Below are positions 31,416 through 43,440 of a stretch of DNA of 64,000 bases, piece after piece. The stretch comes from Branchipolynoe longqiensis. Its lineage: Eukaryota > Annelida > Polychaeta > Phyllodocida > Polynoidae. The position numbers and the translations under genes are program-made. The stretch spans positions 7,153,686-7,217,685 of the forward strand of contig CM059194.1 in NCBI GenBank assembly GCA_030323885.1, written 5' to 3'. The stretch's first letter is position 1. Every line of letters begins with the position of its first letter. Below the pieces are notes generated by a model that saw nothing but the letters and a program-made list of their open reading frames with translations, did not search any database and had not been told where the DNA came from.

Positions 31416-31991
31416 CGAGTTGCTTGGTTTGGCGGGACGCTGCGAGGAGTTCGGGAGACGCCCGTGTGGGGGCGCCCCGCGTGGGGGCAGCGTGCATTAT
31501 TGAGGCGTTGTAACAGCCACCCACACGAAGGGGCGCGCACTGCACAGACTGCACAGACTGCAGACCGCATAGTGTCCAAGTCTCCCGATTTGACGGGAGA
31601 TCTCCCTAAAATATAGCAAAATAACTCCAATCTCCCAATTTCCTGCTTTTAGTTTGTGATCTCTCACCAAAGAATCATTTCAGCTTGTTTATTTTTATAT
31701 ATATTTTTTTCATCAAAAGACACCAGACTGCACCATTTTATATCACCCTTTTTCAAAATTGTCCAAGGGAGGCCACCCGGACCACACTTGTGGGAGGGGG
31801 GTGACCTCCAGCACCCTCCCCCCTTTGGCCATGCTATTTCTCCCTATTTAAAATGTGTGTATTTGTGAGATATCCCTACTCACTCATAGATCTACTTGGC
31901 ACCTCTGAGACCATCAAAGCCGAGATTTCCATCAGTACATATTCATGTGTGTAAATTATCATACGTAAAGCCAACATATTACAATGTGGTG
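31416..31991. other. Spacer, no gene
   Basis: 31420-31560 is GC-rich with CGCGTGGGGGCAGCGTGC and a direct repeat ACTGCACAG. 31640-31990 is AT-rich, and nothing was recognised. Confidence 0.4.
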
Positions 31992-32307
31992 ACCAGACAG
32001 GATGGCCAAATGAGTTAAGCGTCCGTCTCCCGTGTTGGTAGATCGTGGGATTCAAACCCACTCGTTAGAACCTTGGTCGAGTCAAACCAATGACTTAAAA
32101 ATTCATACTTGTCGCCTCCTAGCCTGGCGCTTGTCATTATTAGGACAAGGACTGGTTGCCTCAGTGTCAGGATAATGTGACTGAGTGGGATGGTGTTGAC
32201 TGCTTGGTGTCCCAGTGGGGCAGCACTATAAAGTCGCCATGAGTCAGACCCGTCCTGTTATGACCTTAGATGTTGCCAGGAGGTAAAACTCCAACAACCA
32301 ACCAAGC
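31992..32307 (+). mobile_element. SINE-B, full length
   Basis: Head ACCAGACAGGATGGCCAAAT with GTCTCCCGTGTTGGTAGATC; body shortened by a small deletion in the GATATCAGGTCATGG block; tail CCAACAACCAACCAAG. Confidence 0.88.
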
Positions 32308-32340
32308 CTGCTTCAAACACTGCTCTCCTATACTACTACA

Positions 32341-32712
32341 TGGCCGGACGCCGTGTCCAAATCGGTAGAGCGCAGGCTTCCCATGCGGAAGGTCTCACCC
32401 GAATCAAAACAATGACATACCAAATTGATATTTGTCGCTACCTCGCCATGTCCGAATTGGTAGATGGCAAGCTTCCCCTGCAGAAGGTCGCTACCCAGCC
32501 TGGCACTCGACATTAATATGATAGGGCAAAGACTGGTTTGCACAGTATCAGGATAATGTGACTGTGTGTAATATCGGGTCATGGGGCTGGCGTCCTGGTC
32601 TCCAAATGGGGCAACACTATAGAACTGCCATGAGTGTGGACTGTTACAAGTCGGTTGTCATCCTGATATGACCTTAGATGTTGCTAAGACGTAACAACAA
32701 CAACAACAAACA
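32341..32712 (+). mobile_element. SINE-A with a second head segment inside
   Basis: A normal head (CGTGTCCAAATCGGTAGAGC) and early body are followed by a second head-like piece, CCATGTCCGAATTGGTAGAT with GCTTCCCCTGCAGAAGGTCG (32447-32490), then the rest of the body. Tail (CAA)n. Best read as template switching or a nested partial copy. Confidence 0.82.
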
Positions 32713-33184
32713 AAAACTGGCAGTGTTATGTGTGTGTTTGTGTGTATGTATTTGCACATCTGTGTCTGTGTGTGTATATGATGTCTGACCCACCCCCCAC
32801 CCCTCCTCCCACCCAAGAGTACCAGCGTCGTAATACCCCAGCGTCCCACCTCCCCTTGGGATGACGTCACCTCACTAAGGTGTGGTATTTGAACGTGTGC
32901 GGACCTTCTCTTTTTTTTCTTCTTTTTTTTGGGAGGTGATGGTGTATTTATGCTGCCCATAACGGTTAAGTCTAATGACTTTTTTCGCTGCTAGACAGTA
33001 ATAGTCTCGTGGTTCCCCTTCTTTTATTACTTTTAGTTGTTGTGTAGCTATCTACTGCATGCATTCTTCCTCTCTTTGTAAGCATTCTTCCACATCCCCC
33101 AAACCTCCGTGATTCTGTTAATTCTACAATTGGTGAGTTGATTAGTTAGTTAATACCTATGCTACTGCACTGACTGACCTCCCC
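32713..33184. other. Spacer with simple repeats
   Basis: (TG)n at 32728-32780, a C-rich tract 32790-32815, T-rich 32908-32930. 32955-33150 shares GTTAAGTCTAATGACTT, TGTGTAGCTA and GCATTCTTCC words with the reverse complement of 51400-51540, so both belong to an unnamed dispersed repeat. Confidence 0.55.
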
Positions 33185-33421
33185 TGGTTGTTGTTTTATG
33201 TCCTAGCAACATCTAAGGTCATATCAGGACAAGTTCCGACTTGTGACAGTGAGCGCTCATGTGGACTTTATAGTGCTGCCGCACTGCAAAATCAGGCCAC
33301 CAGCACCATGACTGTGTAAACCAGTCCTTGTCCTATCCTATTAATGCCGAGCACTGGGCTAGGTAGCAACAAGTATAAATTTGATACATCATCGGTTTGA
33401 CTCAGCTGGGATTCAAACTCA
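33185..33421 (-). mobile_element. SINE-A, diverged and internally deleted
   Basis: Minus-strand copy lacking the CACTCAGTCACATTATCC block and most of the head; ends in GGGATTCAAACTC (box B). Confidence 0.82.
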
Positions 33422-33624
33422 ATGGTGAAAAGGCGTCCACCACTATTAGAACTGACTCACTGGCCAAGGAATCTATGAAGAAGGTCAACAGTAATTCTAG
33501 TGCATCTGAGCCTGGAACAGTCTCTTGCACATTCCATCCTCGTACCACTGCTGCCTACAATGGAATACAGTATGACGACTCCCTTTCATCCCATCTGGTT
33601 CATTTGGCCGACCTCGTCTCTTAA
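33411..33624 (+). other. Unrecognised open stretch between two SINEs
   Basis: After the SINE box B the plus strand stays open for about 70 codons to TAA: NGEKASTTIRTDSLAKESMK, SASEPGTVSCTFHPRTTAAY, DDSLSSHLVHLADLVS. Composition looks coding (few repeats, balanced residues) but I recognise no family, there is no start, and the left edge reads into a SINE. It could be a captured exon or the end of an unknown retroelement. Confidence 0.3.
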
Positions 33625-33627
33625 TAA

Positions 33628-33891
33628 TGTACCAGACGGGATGGCCGAATGAGTTAGATCATCCGTCTCCCGTGCTGGTAGATCGTGGGGTCGTGGGTTC
33701 GAACCCCGGTCGAGTCAAACCAATGACTTAAAAATCGATACTTGTCACTTCCTAGCCAGGCGCTCAGCATTATTAGGACAGGGCAAGGACTGGTGTGCTC
33801 AGTGTCAGGATAATGTGACTGAGTGGGATACCAGTCATGGTACCTGATATGACTTTAGATGTTGCCAGGATGTAAAACTACAACCAACCAC
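33628..33891 (+). mobile_element. SINE-B with small internal deletion
   Basis: Head ACCAGACGGGATGGCCGAAT, near-perfect box B GGGTTCGAACCCC, with a local duplication GATCGTGGGGTCGTGGG. The body lacks the GGGGCAGCACTATAAAGTCG segment. Confidence 0.87.
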
Positions 33892-33934
33892 ATGCTATAA
33901 ACGAATGCTTGCAGGCAATACAGATATATATATA

Positions 33935-36900
33935 TTTCATTCATACAGACCTATTTGCCACTGAGTCGAGGCTGTGGAGGCTCAGAGTAAATTATGTAAG
34001 CATCGAGGCTACACAACACGTGCTCAAACTGGGTCATACACACCACACATCTGCACTGGGCGTGTACAGAGTGCCGCTTCTTACTAACCTACACAAACAG
34101 TACACTCTTGCCACTTCCTGCCCGTACACAAGACGTGCTCAAACTGAGTCGTGGCTGTGGAGGCTCAGAGTAAATTATGTAAACATCGAGGCTACACAAC
34201 ACGTGCTCAAACTGAGTCATATACACCACACATCTGCACAGAGCATGTACAGAGTGGTGCTTCTTACTAATGTGATGGCCCACGGTCTTCCACACTGTCA
34301 CACAGTCACGGAAGAATGCCAAGATTTAGTACAGTACGCTTCCAACTGGTTTATTACCAAAACCTATCCGCTCTCTGCGGTGTCAACAGTCAACTGACCC
34401 GCCCCCGAACTCGCTAGGTCCCATATCGCCTCTATAGGTAGGTGGGTGGTGTGCTAGCCACACGCAGTAGAGGGCAGCCCAGTCGGGGCTCCGCCCGGTG
34501 GCTAACGTGCCGCCACCTAGCGCAGTTCAGTGTAACTGCATAAGTGTGCGGCATAGTGTCTGCCGCCACCGCATGGTAGTGGGGCTCAGACTACTACACT
34601 AACCTACACAAACAGTACCATCTTTGAATATCCTGCCCGTACACAAGATTTGCTCAAACTGAGTCGTGGCTGTGGAGGCTCAGAGTAAATTATGTAAGCA
34701 TCGAGGCTACACAACACGTGCTCAAACTGAGTGATAATCACCACACATCTACACAGGGCGTGTACAGAGTGGTGGTTTTTACTAACCTACACAAACAGTA
34801 CCATCTTGCTACTTCCTGCCCGTACACAGACATGCTCAAACTGAGTCGAGTCTGTGGAGGCTCAGAGTAAATTATGTAAACATCGAGGCTACACAACACG
34901 TGCTCAAACTGAGTCATATACACCACACATCTGCACAGGGCATGTACAGAGTGCCGCTTCTTACTAACCTACACAAACAGTACCATCTTGGTACGTCCTG
35001 CCCGTACACTAGACGTGCTCAAACTGAGTCGTGGCTGTGGAGGCTCAGAGTAAATTATGTAAGCATCGAGGCTACACAACACATGCTCAAACTGAGTCAT
35101 ATACACCACACATCTGCACAGGGCGTGTACAGAGTGGTGCTTCTTACTAATGTGATGGCTCATGGTCTTCCACACTGCCACACAGTCACGGAAGAATGCC
35201 AAGATTTGGTACAGTACGCTTCCAACTGGTTTATTACCAAAACATATCCACTCTCTGCGGCGTCAACAGTCAACTGATCCGCTCTCTGCGGCATCAACAG
35301 TCAACTGACCCGCCCCCTAACTCGCCAGGTCCCACGTCGCCTCTATAGGTAGGTGGGGGCTGTGCTAGCCACATGCAGTAGAGGGCAGCCCAGTCGGGGC
35401 TCCACCCGGTGGCTAGCATGCCACCACCTAGCGCAGTTCAGTGTAACTGCGTAGGTGTGCGGTGTAGTGTCTGCTGCCACCGCATGGTAGTGGGGCTCAG
35501 ACTACTACACTAACCTACACAAACAGTACCATCTTTGAATATCCTGCCCGTACACAAGATGTGCTCAAACTGAGTCGAGGCTGTGGAGGCTCAGACTAAA
35601 TTATGTAAACATTGAGGCTACACAACACGCGCTCAAACTGAGTGATAATCACCACACATCTACACAGGGCGTGTACAGAGTGGTGGTTTTTACTAACCTA
35701 CACAAACAGTACGATCTTGCTACTTTCTGCCCGTACACAGACATGCTCAAACTGAGTCAAGGCTGTGGAGGCTCAGAGTAAATTATGTAAGCATCGAGGC
35801 TACACAACACGTGCTCAAACTGAGACATATACACCACACATCTGCACAGGGCATGTACAGAGTGCCGCTTCTTACTAACCTACACAAACAGTACCATCTT
35901 GGTACTTCCTGCCCGTACACAAGACGTGCTCAAACTGAGTCGTGGCTGTGGAGGCTCAGAGTAAATTATGTAAACATCGAGGCTACACAACACATGCTCA
36001 AACTGAGACATATACACCACACATCTGCACAGGGAATGTACAGAGTGCCGCTTCTTACTAAGCTACGCAAACAGTACCATCTTGGTACTTCCTGCCCGTT
36101 CACAAGACGTGCTCAAACTGAGTCGAGGCTGTGGAGGCTCAGAGTAAATTATGTAAACATCGAGCTACACAACACATGCTCAACTGAGTCATATACACCA
36201 CACATCTGCACAGGGCATTACAGAGTGCCGCTTCTTACTAAGCTACGCAAACAGTACCATCTTGGACTTCCTGCCCGTTCACAAGACGTGCTCAAACTGA
36301 GTGAAGGCTGTGGAGGCTCAGAGTAATTATGTAAACATCGAGGCTACACACACATGCTCAAACTGAGTCATATACACCACACATCTGCACAGGCATGTAC
36401 AGAGGCCGCTCTTACTAAGCTACGCAAACAGTACCATCTTGGTACTTCCTGCCCGTTCACAAGACGTGCTCAAACTGAGTGAAGGCTGTGGAGGCTCAGA
36501 GTAAATTATGTAAACATCGAGGCTACACAACACATGCTCAAACTGAGTCATATACACCACACATCTGCACAGGGCATGTACAGAGTGCCGCTTCTTACTA
36601 AGCTACGCAAACAGTACCATCTTGGTACTTCCTGCCCGTTCACAAGACGTGCTCAAACTGAGTGAAGGCTGTGGAGGCTCAGAGTAAATTATGTAAACAT
36701 CGAGGCTACACAACACATGCTCAAACTGAGTCATATACACCACACATCTGCACAGGGCATGTACAGAGTGCCGCTTCTTACTAAGCTACGCAAACAGTAC
36801 CATCTTGGTACTTCCTGCCCGTTCACAAGACGTGCTCAAACTGAGTGAAGGCTGTGGAGGCTCAGAGTAAATTATGTAAACATCGAGGCTACACAACACA

Positions 36901-37150
36901 TGCTCAAACTGAGTCATATACACCACACATCTGCACAGGGCATGTACAGAGTGCCGCTTCTTACTAAGCTACGCAAACAGTACCATCTTGGTACTTCCTG
37001 CCCGTTCACAAGACGTGCTCAAACTGAGTGAAGGCTGTGGAGGCTCAGAGTAAATTATGTAAACATCGAGGCTACACAACACATGCTCAAACTGAGTCAT
37101 ATACACCACACATCTGCACAGGGCATGTACAGAGTGCCGCTTCTTACTAA
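33935..37150. repeat. 183-bp satellite with an 880-bp higher-order period
   Basis: Units contain GTGCTCAAACTGAGTCGTGG, CTGTGGAGGCTCAGAGTAAA, ACATCGAGGCTACACAACAC and TACAGAGTGCCGCTTCTTAC. The landmark GAAGGCTGTGG lies at 36481, 36664, 36847 and 37030: exactly 183 bp each time, and these last units look identical. In the left part a non-satellite block of about 350 bp (TGTGATGGC(C/T)CA, CACAGTCACGGAAGAATGCC, AGAGGGCAGCCCAGTCGGGG) is embedded at 34266 and again 880 bp later, so the left half is a higher-order repeat. 183 is divisible by 3, which keeps some frames open. Confidence 0.95.
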
Positions 37151-37557
37151 AATATCAATCGCCACCTCCAGCCTTATTTCAATGGACAAATGCGACTGAA
37201 TGCTTTTCTATTCGCAGTACGCACTTGACGCATTACCACCGATCGCTACATGGACCGATCGGGATAATGCATTTTCATTTTGCATTCGCATTCGCATTAC
37301 ACGTGTAAGGAATGTAGCTCAGGTTTCAAGAGGCGTTTGATAATTTTGTCGCATTCCGCATTCCGCCATTAACGCATTAAGCGCGGGAAGGAATGTCGAC
37401 CCTTTGGCGTATGGTGGAGTGTGTGCGTGTTTGTGTAGGCGTGTGTGTTATGTGTTTGTGTAGGTGTGTGCTGGTGTATGTCTTGTATGTGTGTATAGGG
37501 CTGTGATGGTCTGTGTGTGAGTGTGTGTGAGTGTGTATCTGAGGGTATATACATATA
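37151..37557. other. Junction between satellite and DIRS copy
   Basis: GCATTCGCATTCGCATTAC and CGCATTCCGCATTCCGCC words, then (GTGT)n at 37415-37540. The DIRS copy begins where this TG/TA-rich tract ends. No gene. Confidence 0.5.
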
Positions 37558-40500
37558 TTTTACCTCGGTAAACAGCCTCAGGCTAGCCTCAGGCTAGGGA
37601 GAGTTAAGCATCGTCCGTACCAGCAATTAGCAATATACAACTCCACGACTGGATACGTGTCGTTGGTTTGCTCCGGCAACATTTAGTCTACAAATACAAA
37701 GCAAATACGCAGTAAGTATAATTAAAACTGTGGTTAGCTTAATATGATGCATTAGAGCATCAAATGGAAAGGTTTAGACTTTCGTTGGTCCAATTTGGAC
37801 GAGTTATTTGTTATAAACAACCAAGATAGAACACTACGAGTGGGTTACACGAAGAACCAAACTGGTCATTAGCGGTTTTTCTGTCCAACACACCCAGTCA
37901 CATCCCTGTGACTATGGGTAGAATGTTTGGGGGGGGGTTTTTTTTTTTTTTTTTTTATTGTTTCCCCTATCTCATGTGGAAATTCTCTCGTACTCTAAAT
38001 AGAGAGTAATGTTTGCATATGGCTCCTGGGTTTCTTTTTTTTATAGACGCCCCTAGACAAAAAATTTTCAGGCTTTTCTTCTCCGAGTTTCGTAGCATTC
38101 TCCAACTTGTTGACTAGTAGTCACCGTGGAGAAGGTGTGCGGAAGAGGGATGGGCGGGCCGATACACTGGTCCCGACCCCGCGTAAAGATTGGGTTTGTG
38201 ACCCACAATCCACGCACAGAATTTAGCTTATTACCCTGTTTTATAAAGTATAAACACGTTCTCTAACACCACCAGATGTCCAAATTGAGTTTGAAACAAC
38301 CAAATTGTGACAAATATATAAACCAGACTGAAACCAAAAATCTTTGTTTACAGGTCCTGATGGCCACGAAGCGGAGTAAGCGCGGTGCAAGCAGCAGCGA
38401 GGGCGTGTTCCGAGTGGAGTGACGAGGAGTACGACTCCTCACCTGTGTTGTCCGGCAGCCGTCGACACAGCCCCGGGCGCATATCCTCTCCGACCCGGAC
38501 GAGGACGCATGCCTGATGTGCCCTGCGCCTCCAATGGGAGGCTTGCTTTGCACGGTTGGAAAGCCCATCTTGACTTCCAATCGCCCTGTGTCTCGAAGCG
38601 GCGTAGGCCGAGTGTCCAAGAGATTCGTATGAGGATTTCTTGGACACAGACTCAGCGGTGGAGCTTAAGCTCCTCCTCCTCCTTCTCCCTAAAACTGGAG
38701 GATGAAGAAGAAACAGGTGATTTCTTCTTCGGTGAGTGAATTCACCAAGAGCGGGCAGAACTGTTTCCGCAAAAAAGCGGAAGACTAAGTCCGCAAAAGA
38801 GGGGAAGAAGAGGGAAGAGGAAATATTCTTCTTCTGATTCGTCCCACTGAGACTACATTCTATCTACGAATCAGACTCAGACACCATATATGAAGGTGTC
38901 CCTATCGGACATTGGCACTAAAGTGGCTAATAATGTGAAGAAGCCAAAGGCTAAGCGGGTTAAAACCACACGCTTACGCGCGAGACCGTGTAAGGTCTTT
39001 TTCGCGCTTATGCCGAGACCGTGAATGTCATTTACGCACGTTTTAAAACCGGCGGAGGTTATCTCCAATTAAGGAATAGTTAACAGCCTAAAGGGTGTTC
39101 CCAACTCCATCATTAAAAAAATGGATCGGATGTCAATATGACGGATGACCGTAAGAAGTTGAGATGTGTTGCACACAGTGCATAAGGCATGTTTGCTACC
39201 CTAACAGCTATTGTACCTGTTGCAAAAATAGATGCCGAGTGAAAATAAGTTCTCGCTTTGGCTAAGACAATGACAAAAGGCATGCAGTGGTTAGCGGCGG
39301 CGCCGGGTAATTACCTGTCCTATCGAAGATATGATAAATGTCTCAAAGTCATTTTGCACAATGCTGGCAAGGAAGTGCTCGCTCTAAAAGGTTACCGATA
39401 ATGAGGGAAGGAGTTTACGCTTTATCTTGCTTCCAGAGCCGATTAAAGGAAACCCTTAGATAACAACCAAGATGTTTGGCGTTCAACTACAATACCTCTA
39501 TAAAGAGGTAGAACCTGCAAGCCAAGAGTGGCAAAAAAACATGGATGGCAAGAAGAAACAGAAGTTCCCTCGTTTCACAAAGTCCACGAGGGATTTTCGC
39601 CACGACGGTTCACCAGAGGAACCAGACCGATTTCAAACCTCGGTCAAGGGTTTCGGGGCGGGGCGCTCGCCCCAGGGGACCGACAACACCGCACGGCCAA
39701 TAGGCCGAGGGTCCAACCCTCGAGACCTTTCCCAGGGCGGTTTCCAAGTAGAGACCAAACCACAAACTTTACAAGTCCCCTGCAGCCGCTAAAAACACAC
39801 ACAAACAGTAAGCAACTTTGTGCTGGTAATATTATATCCAATTTTCCTGATTGGCACAAAATTACTAGGACCAAGAAATTTAAAAATAGTTAGGGGTGGT
39901 TCACTTTCCCTTCACACTAATTCCTGTACAAAGTATTATACCTTTTCCATATAACATTCAACCGTTGAACGAGAAGCACTAACTAAACAGGTACATAAAT
40001 CTTTGAGAAGGATTATACAAAAAGTGACACACCAGTTCAGGACAGTTTATTTCAAACATTTTTCTCGAGACCGAAGCCTAATTGGATGTTCGAATTGATT
40101 TCTGGATTTAAAACAATCCTTAATAAAAGGGGTTTTTTTGGGTAATATCTACATTTTAAAATGTTCTCTCTAATACGGCAACGAGAACTGATTACACAGA
40201 TGCGTGGATGGCTAGTGTTTGATTTACAAGATGCATATATACGCGTCCCTAATGATCAATACCGAAACATTTCTTCGATTTATTTGGGATTAACCAACTC
40301 GATGAGTTTACCTGCATGCCGAATGGCTACTTGTGCGCCTCGTTATATTTCTAAATTGCTTAAAACCCCCCCGTTTTCTTCGTAAAGGGCGAGGACGGTC
40401 ACATAATGTTTTCCATACATAGAGATTCTTTTATATAGCATCAACACAAATTGGTTTGTGTAATGCATTTTTGGATTTATGTGCATTACTTCAATAAATT

Positions 40501-43102
40501 GGGTTTTTATGTACATCGACAAAATCATGTTAAACCAAAAAACAACTCAAATGTTAGGGTTATTCTGGTACACAGTCCCCTTACAGTGTCGAAACAGAAC
40601 AAAACCTAAATAAGTTTATGACTACAAGCGACTCAGCTTATTTAAGTTATCAAAGCCAAAAATTAGACAGTAGCTGTTCTTATTGGCAAAATGACATCAT
40701 ATGCACCTGCTGTGTTTATATGGAAGGCCCATATGAATCGCTAGAAAAGATAAAAATTTAAAAAGCGTTAGCACGAACTAAAGGCAATTTGAGCGAAAAT
40801 GTTTATTTCGCAAGAAGGGGTTTTACAGATATTGGATGGTGGATGCAACCAAATAGCAAGTTCACACCAAATCCAAACCGCATGGCGAACTAATACAGTA
40901 ATTATCAACTGATGCTTCGTTAGAAGGTTTGGGGACTCATCGTGATGGGTTCACAACAGGAGGTAGATGGCTTGATGATGAAAAATCAGACTATATTAAT
41001 CACTAAATTGCGTGCTATTTATCTGGGCTTACGTAGTTTAGTATAGATAAATAAATCACAGGTTAGAATACGAACTGATAATACTACTGCCATGGCATAT
41101 ATTCTAACATGGGTGGAACCAAATCAAAGTCTGCAATCAGTTATCTAAAACTGATTTGAACTGGCACAGGCTCAACAAGCTGGCTGACTTTTAACGCAAT
41201 TCCAGGGTCACAAAATACACTTTGCAATATAAAGTAGAAAATTCCATGACCATATTAGATGGTCTCTCTCTACACTTTTTTTAAATACTTCGTTTGTGAA
41301 CAATGGGGTACACCGAAGTTGACTTGTTTGCATCAACCGAAATAATATCAAGTTACCCTGTTATGTTTCTTGGCATCCTGAACCGGATGCTTGGAAAGTA
41401 GATTGCGTTTGCTATTACCTGGAAAATAATATTTTTATAATTTCCCACAATTTAGCATTATCAGCCGAGTATTGAAAAAATCGGCTTGGAAGGGACAACA
41501 TGTCGATACTGTGGTGCCCGATTGGGACACGCACCTTTGGCTGCCACGCAGTGTTCACAACTGGCAAAAGATCATATACTATTCCCAAAGAAAACTCGGA
41601 AATCTACGCACACGGACCGTAGTGTTCACGGCGACGTGTCAACGACGCCTCTATGGCATTTCCCTTTTCTTAAGAGCAGCTACAGCAATTTGGCTTGGAC
41701 TGAATTACTGAGGATAGGAAAGTATCAGAATGCTGGAGGGCCTAGAACTGTCAAAATGTATACAACCTATATAAAGAATGGGGTGTACAAATGTTTGTTA
41801 ATGAAAGTTAAGCCAACAAATCCAAAGATTTTCACAAGTAGCACGGTTTCTTCTTTTTTCTTTTCTTCATTCTTCTTCCGTTCTCTAAGATAAGCTTTCC
41901 TTTGGATCGTATTATGAGCGAGATGGTGCGTTATCATTATATTACCATAGAATTGATTGCGAAACAGTTTGGGAAAACATTATGTTTCCTTGTTATTACT
42001 TCGTTCAATTTATCAAAGGAATCCTCCAAATCCAAAGTATAGTCGGTTTTGAGATTTTCTATAGTATTTAAGTTGTTTCAGCAAGGCTTGGCCTCACAAC
42101 TCCGTGGTTAGATATAAAACAGTTAGTTTAAGTCGCGGTCCTGTTAGTGTTAGTAAACCGACACAGAGACAGACGATTGTTGCTTTATCCTTAACTGATT
42201 AGAAAATAGACAAGGACCAGCTACGTTTGATTTAGAAAACTTCTTAAATCGAACACGTTAGGTGAACCCTTTATCAACTTCACCTTAGACCGTTTTCCGA
42301 ATGATCGAAAAATTATGTGTTGTGTCGCCCATACGGGCTTCTATATACAGACAAAGGATTAACCGTGCATCACAACAACTATTAGTGTGAGCTTTATAAA
42401 GCCCATAAGGTGATTTCAAACGAGAACACACTGCCCGATGGACAATTACGGTGTTGAATTGGCTGGAGTGAGGATACGAGTAAATACTTTCCCCACTCAA
42501 CTAGAGGAGCCATGGTCTCCAAGGCACGGTGCTTTGGTATTTCTGTGAAAGAATACAAGCGCAAGGCAGCTGGAAGACGGCTAAGTCGTTTTGCAAAACA
42601 TTATAATAAACGACTAGAAAAAGCCTACCGGCGTGCAAAGCGCCTTCCTTCTTTCTCGCCAACTAACAAGAATAGGTGAAACAAAAATTTAGATGGTTAT
42701 AAGAATAAGAAAATGTATTAAGGATAAAATGAATTATGAAAGGTCTCCCTGCCTGAGGCTTAACCTGCAGGGCTGTTTACCCGAGGTAAAATAGTAGAGT
42801 TTATACGAGTCTTACCTTGGTACTGATGATGGATAACTTTGTTTTACCGAGGTATTAAGCCTCGGATATAGGAGGTCTAGGCCCCCACCGCCACACCCTG
42901 CCACACATTTCCGTGGGTGTACCTTTTCGGTAAAGAAATAGTATCCATTGTTTGAAAGTCATTTTATCCTCAATAATAGGTTAAGATTGCTGGACCGGAC
43001 GTGCTAACCTCTCCCTAGCCCACATCTATCCAGGCTTATAACCTCGGTAAAACAACAGTTATCCATCATCTGTACCAAGGTAAGACTCATATAACTATAC
43101 TA
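37558..43102 (+). pseudogene. DIRS-type retrotransposon, disrupted second copy
   Basis: Collinear with the element at 56372-61801 from the left end (TTTTACCTCGGTAAACAGCC) to the right end (TAAGACTCATATAACTATAC). The gag-like start ATGGCCACGAAGCGGAGTAA is at 38361, RT words near 40070-40500, RNase H near 40915-41100 and recombinase near 41700-42640. All three frames are broken many times. The differences I aligned are mostly insertions or losses of one or two bases, with lengthened homopolymers such as the G9T19 run at 37929-37956; at 5545 bp it is longer than its sister. Ageing alone normally gives more substitutions than this, so part of the damage may be sequencing or consensus error. Flanked by TA/TG microsatellite on both sides, like the intact copy. 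Confidence 0.9.
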
Positions 43103-43140
43103 TATATATATGTGTGTGTGTTTTCGGTGAGTAAGGCAAG

Positions 43141-43440
43141 GTGAACACAGCGGGCCAGCACTCCTCCCGCCTCCAACCCCCCCCCCCGCCTCCATCCGCC
43201 TCCTACATCCCACTCCCCGCCTCCACCCGCCTCCTACAGCCCCCCAGCAGGAGCCTCCCGCCTCTCGCCTTCTGCCACAAGGGGCCTTATGACCCCCGGT
43301 GCGGTAGCTTGTTGCGCATGCTCCATGTGCTGTTCTGCGCATGCGCCGGGTAGTGTACTGCGCAGACTGCTTTGTTCGGCGTTGACTGGTGTTACCGGTG
43401 ATGTACAGACAGGTAGCTACCAACACAGGACAGCCTTGAC
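43141..43440. promoter_or_regulatory. GC-rich block with NRF1-type motif
   Basis: (CCTCC)-rich sequence followed by TGCGCATGCTCC and a palindromic NRF1-type word TGCGCATGCGCC at 43336-43347, then ACTGCGCAGACTG. No exon is supported. Similar NRF1 words occur at 20461 and 47242. Confidence 0.3.

Noticed and set aside
33909..36326. Several 125-171-residue frames
   Set aside because: All derive from the 183-bp satellite (183 = 3 x 61); broken by single-base changes and with no homology I recognise.
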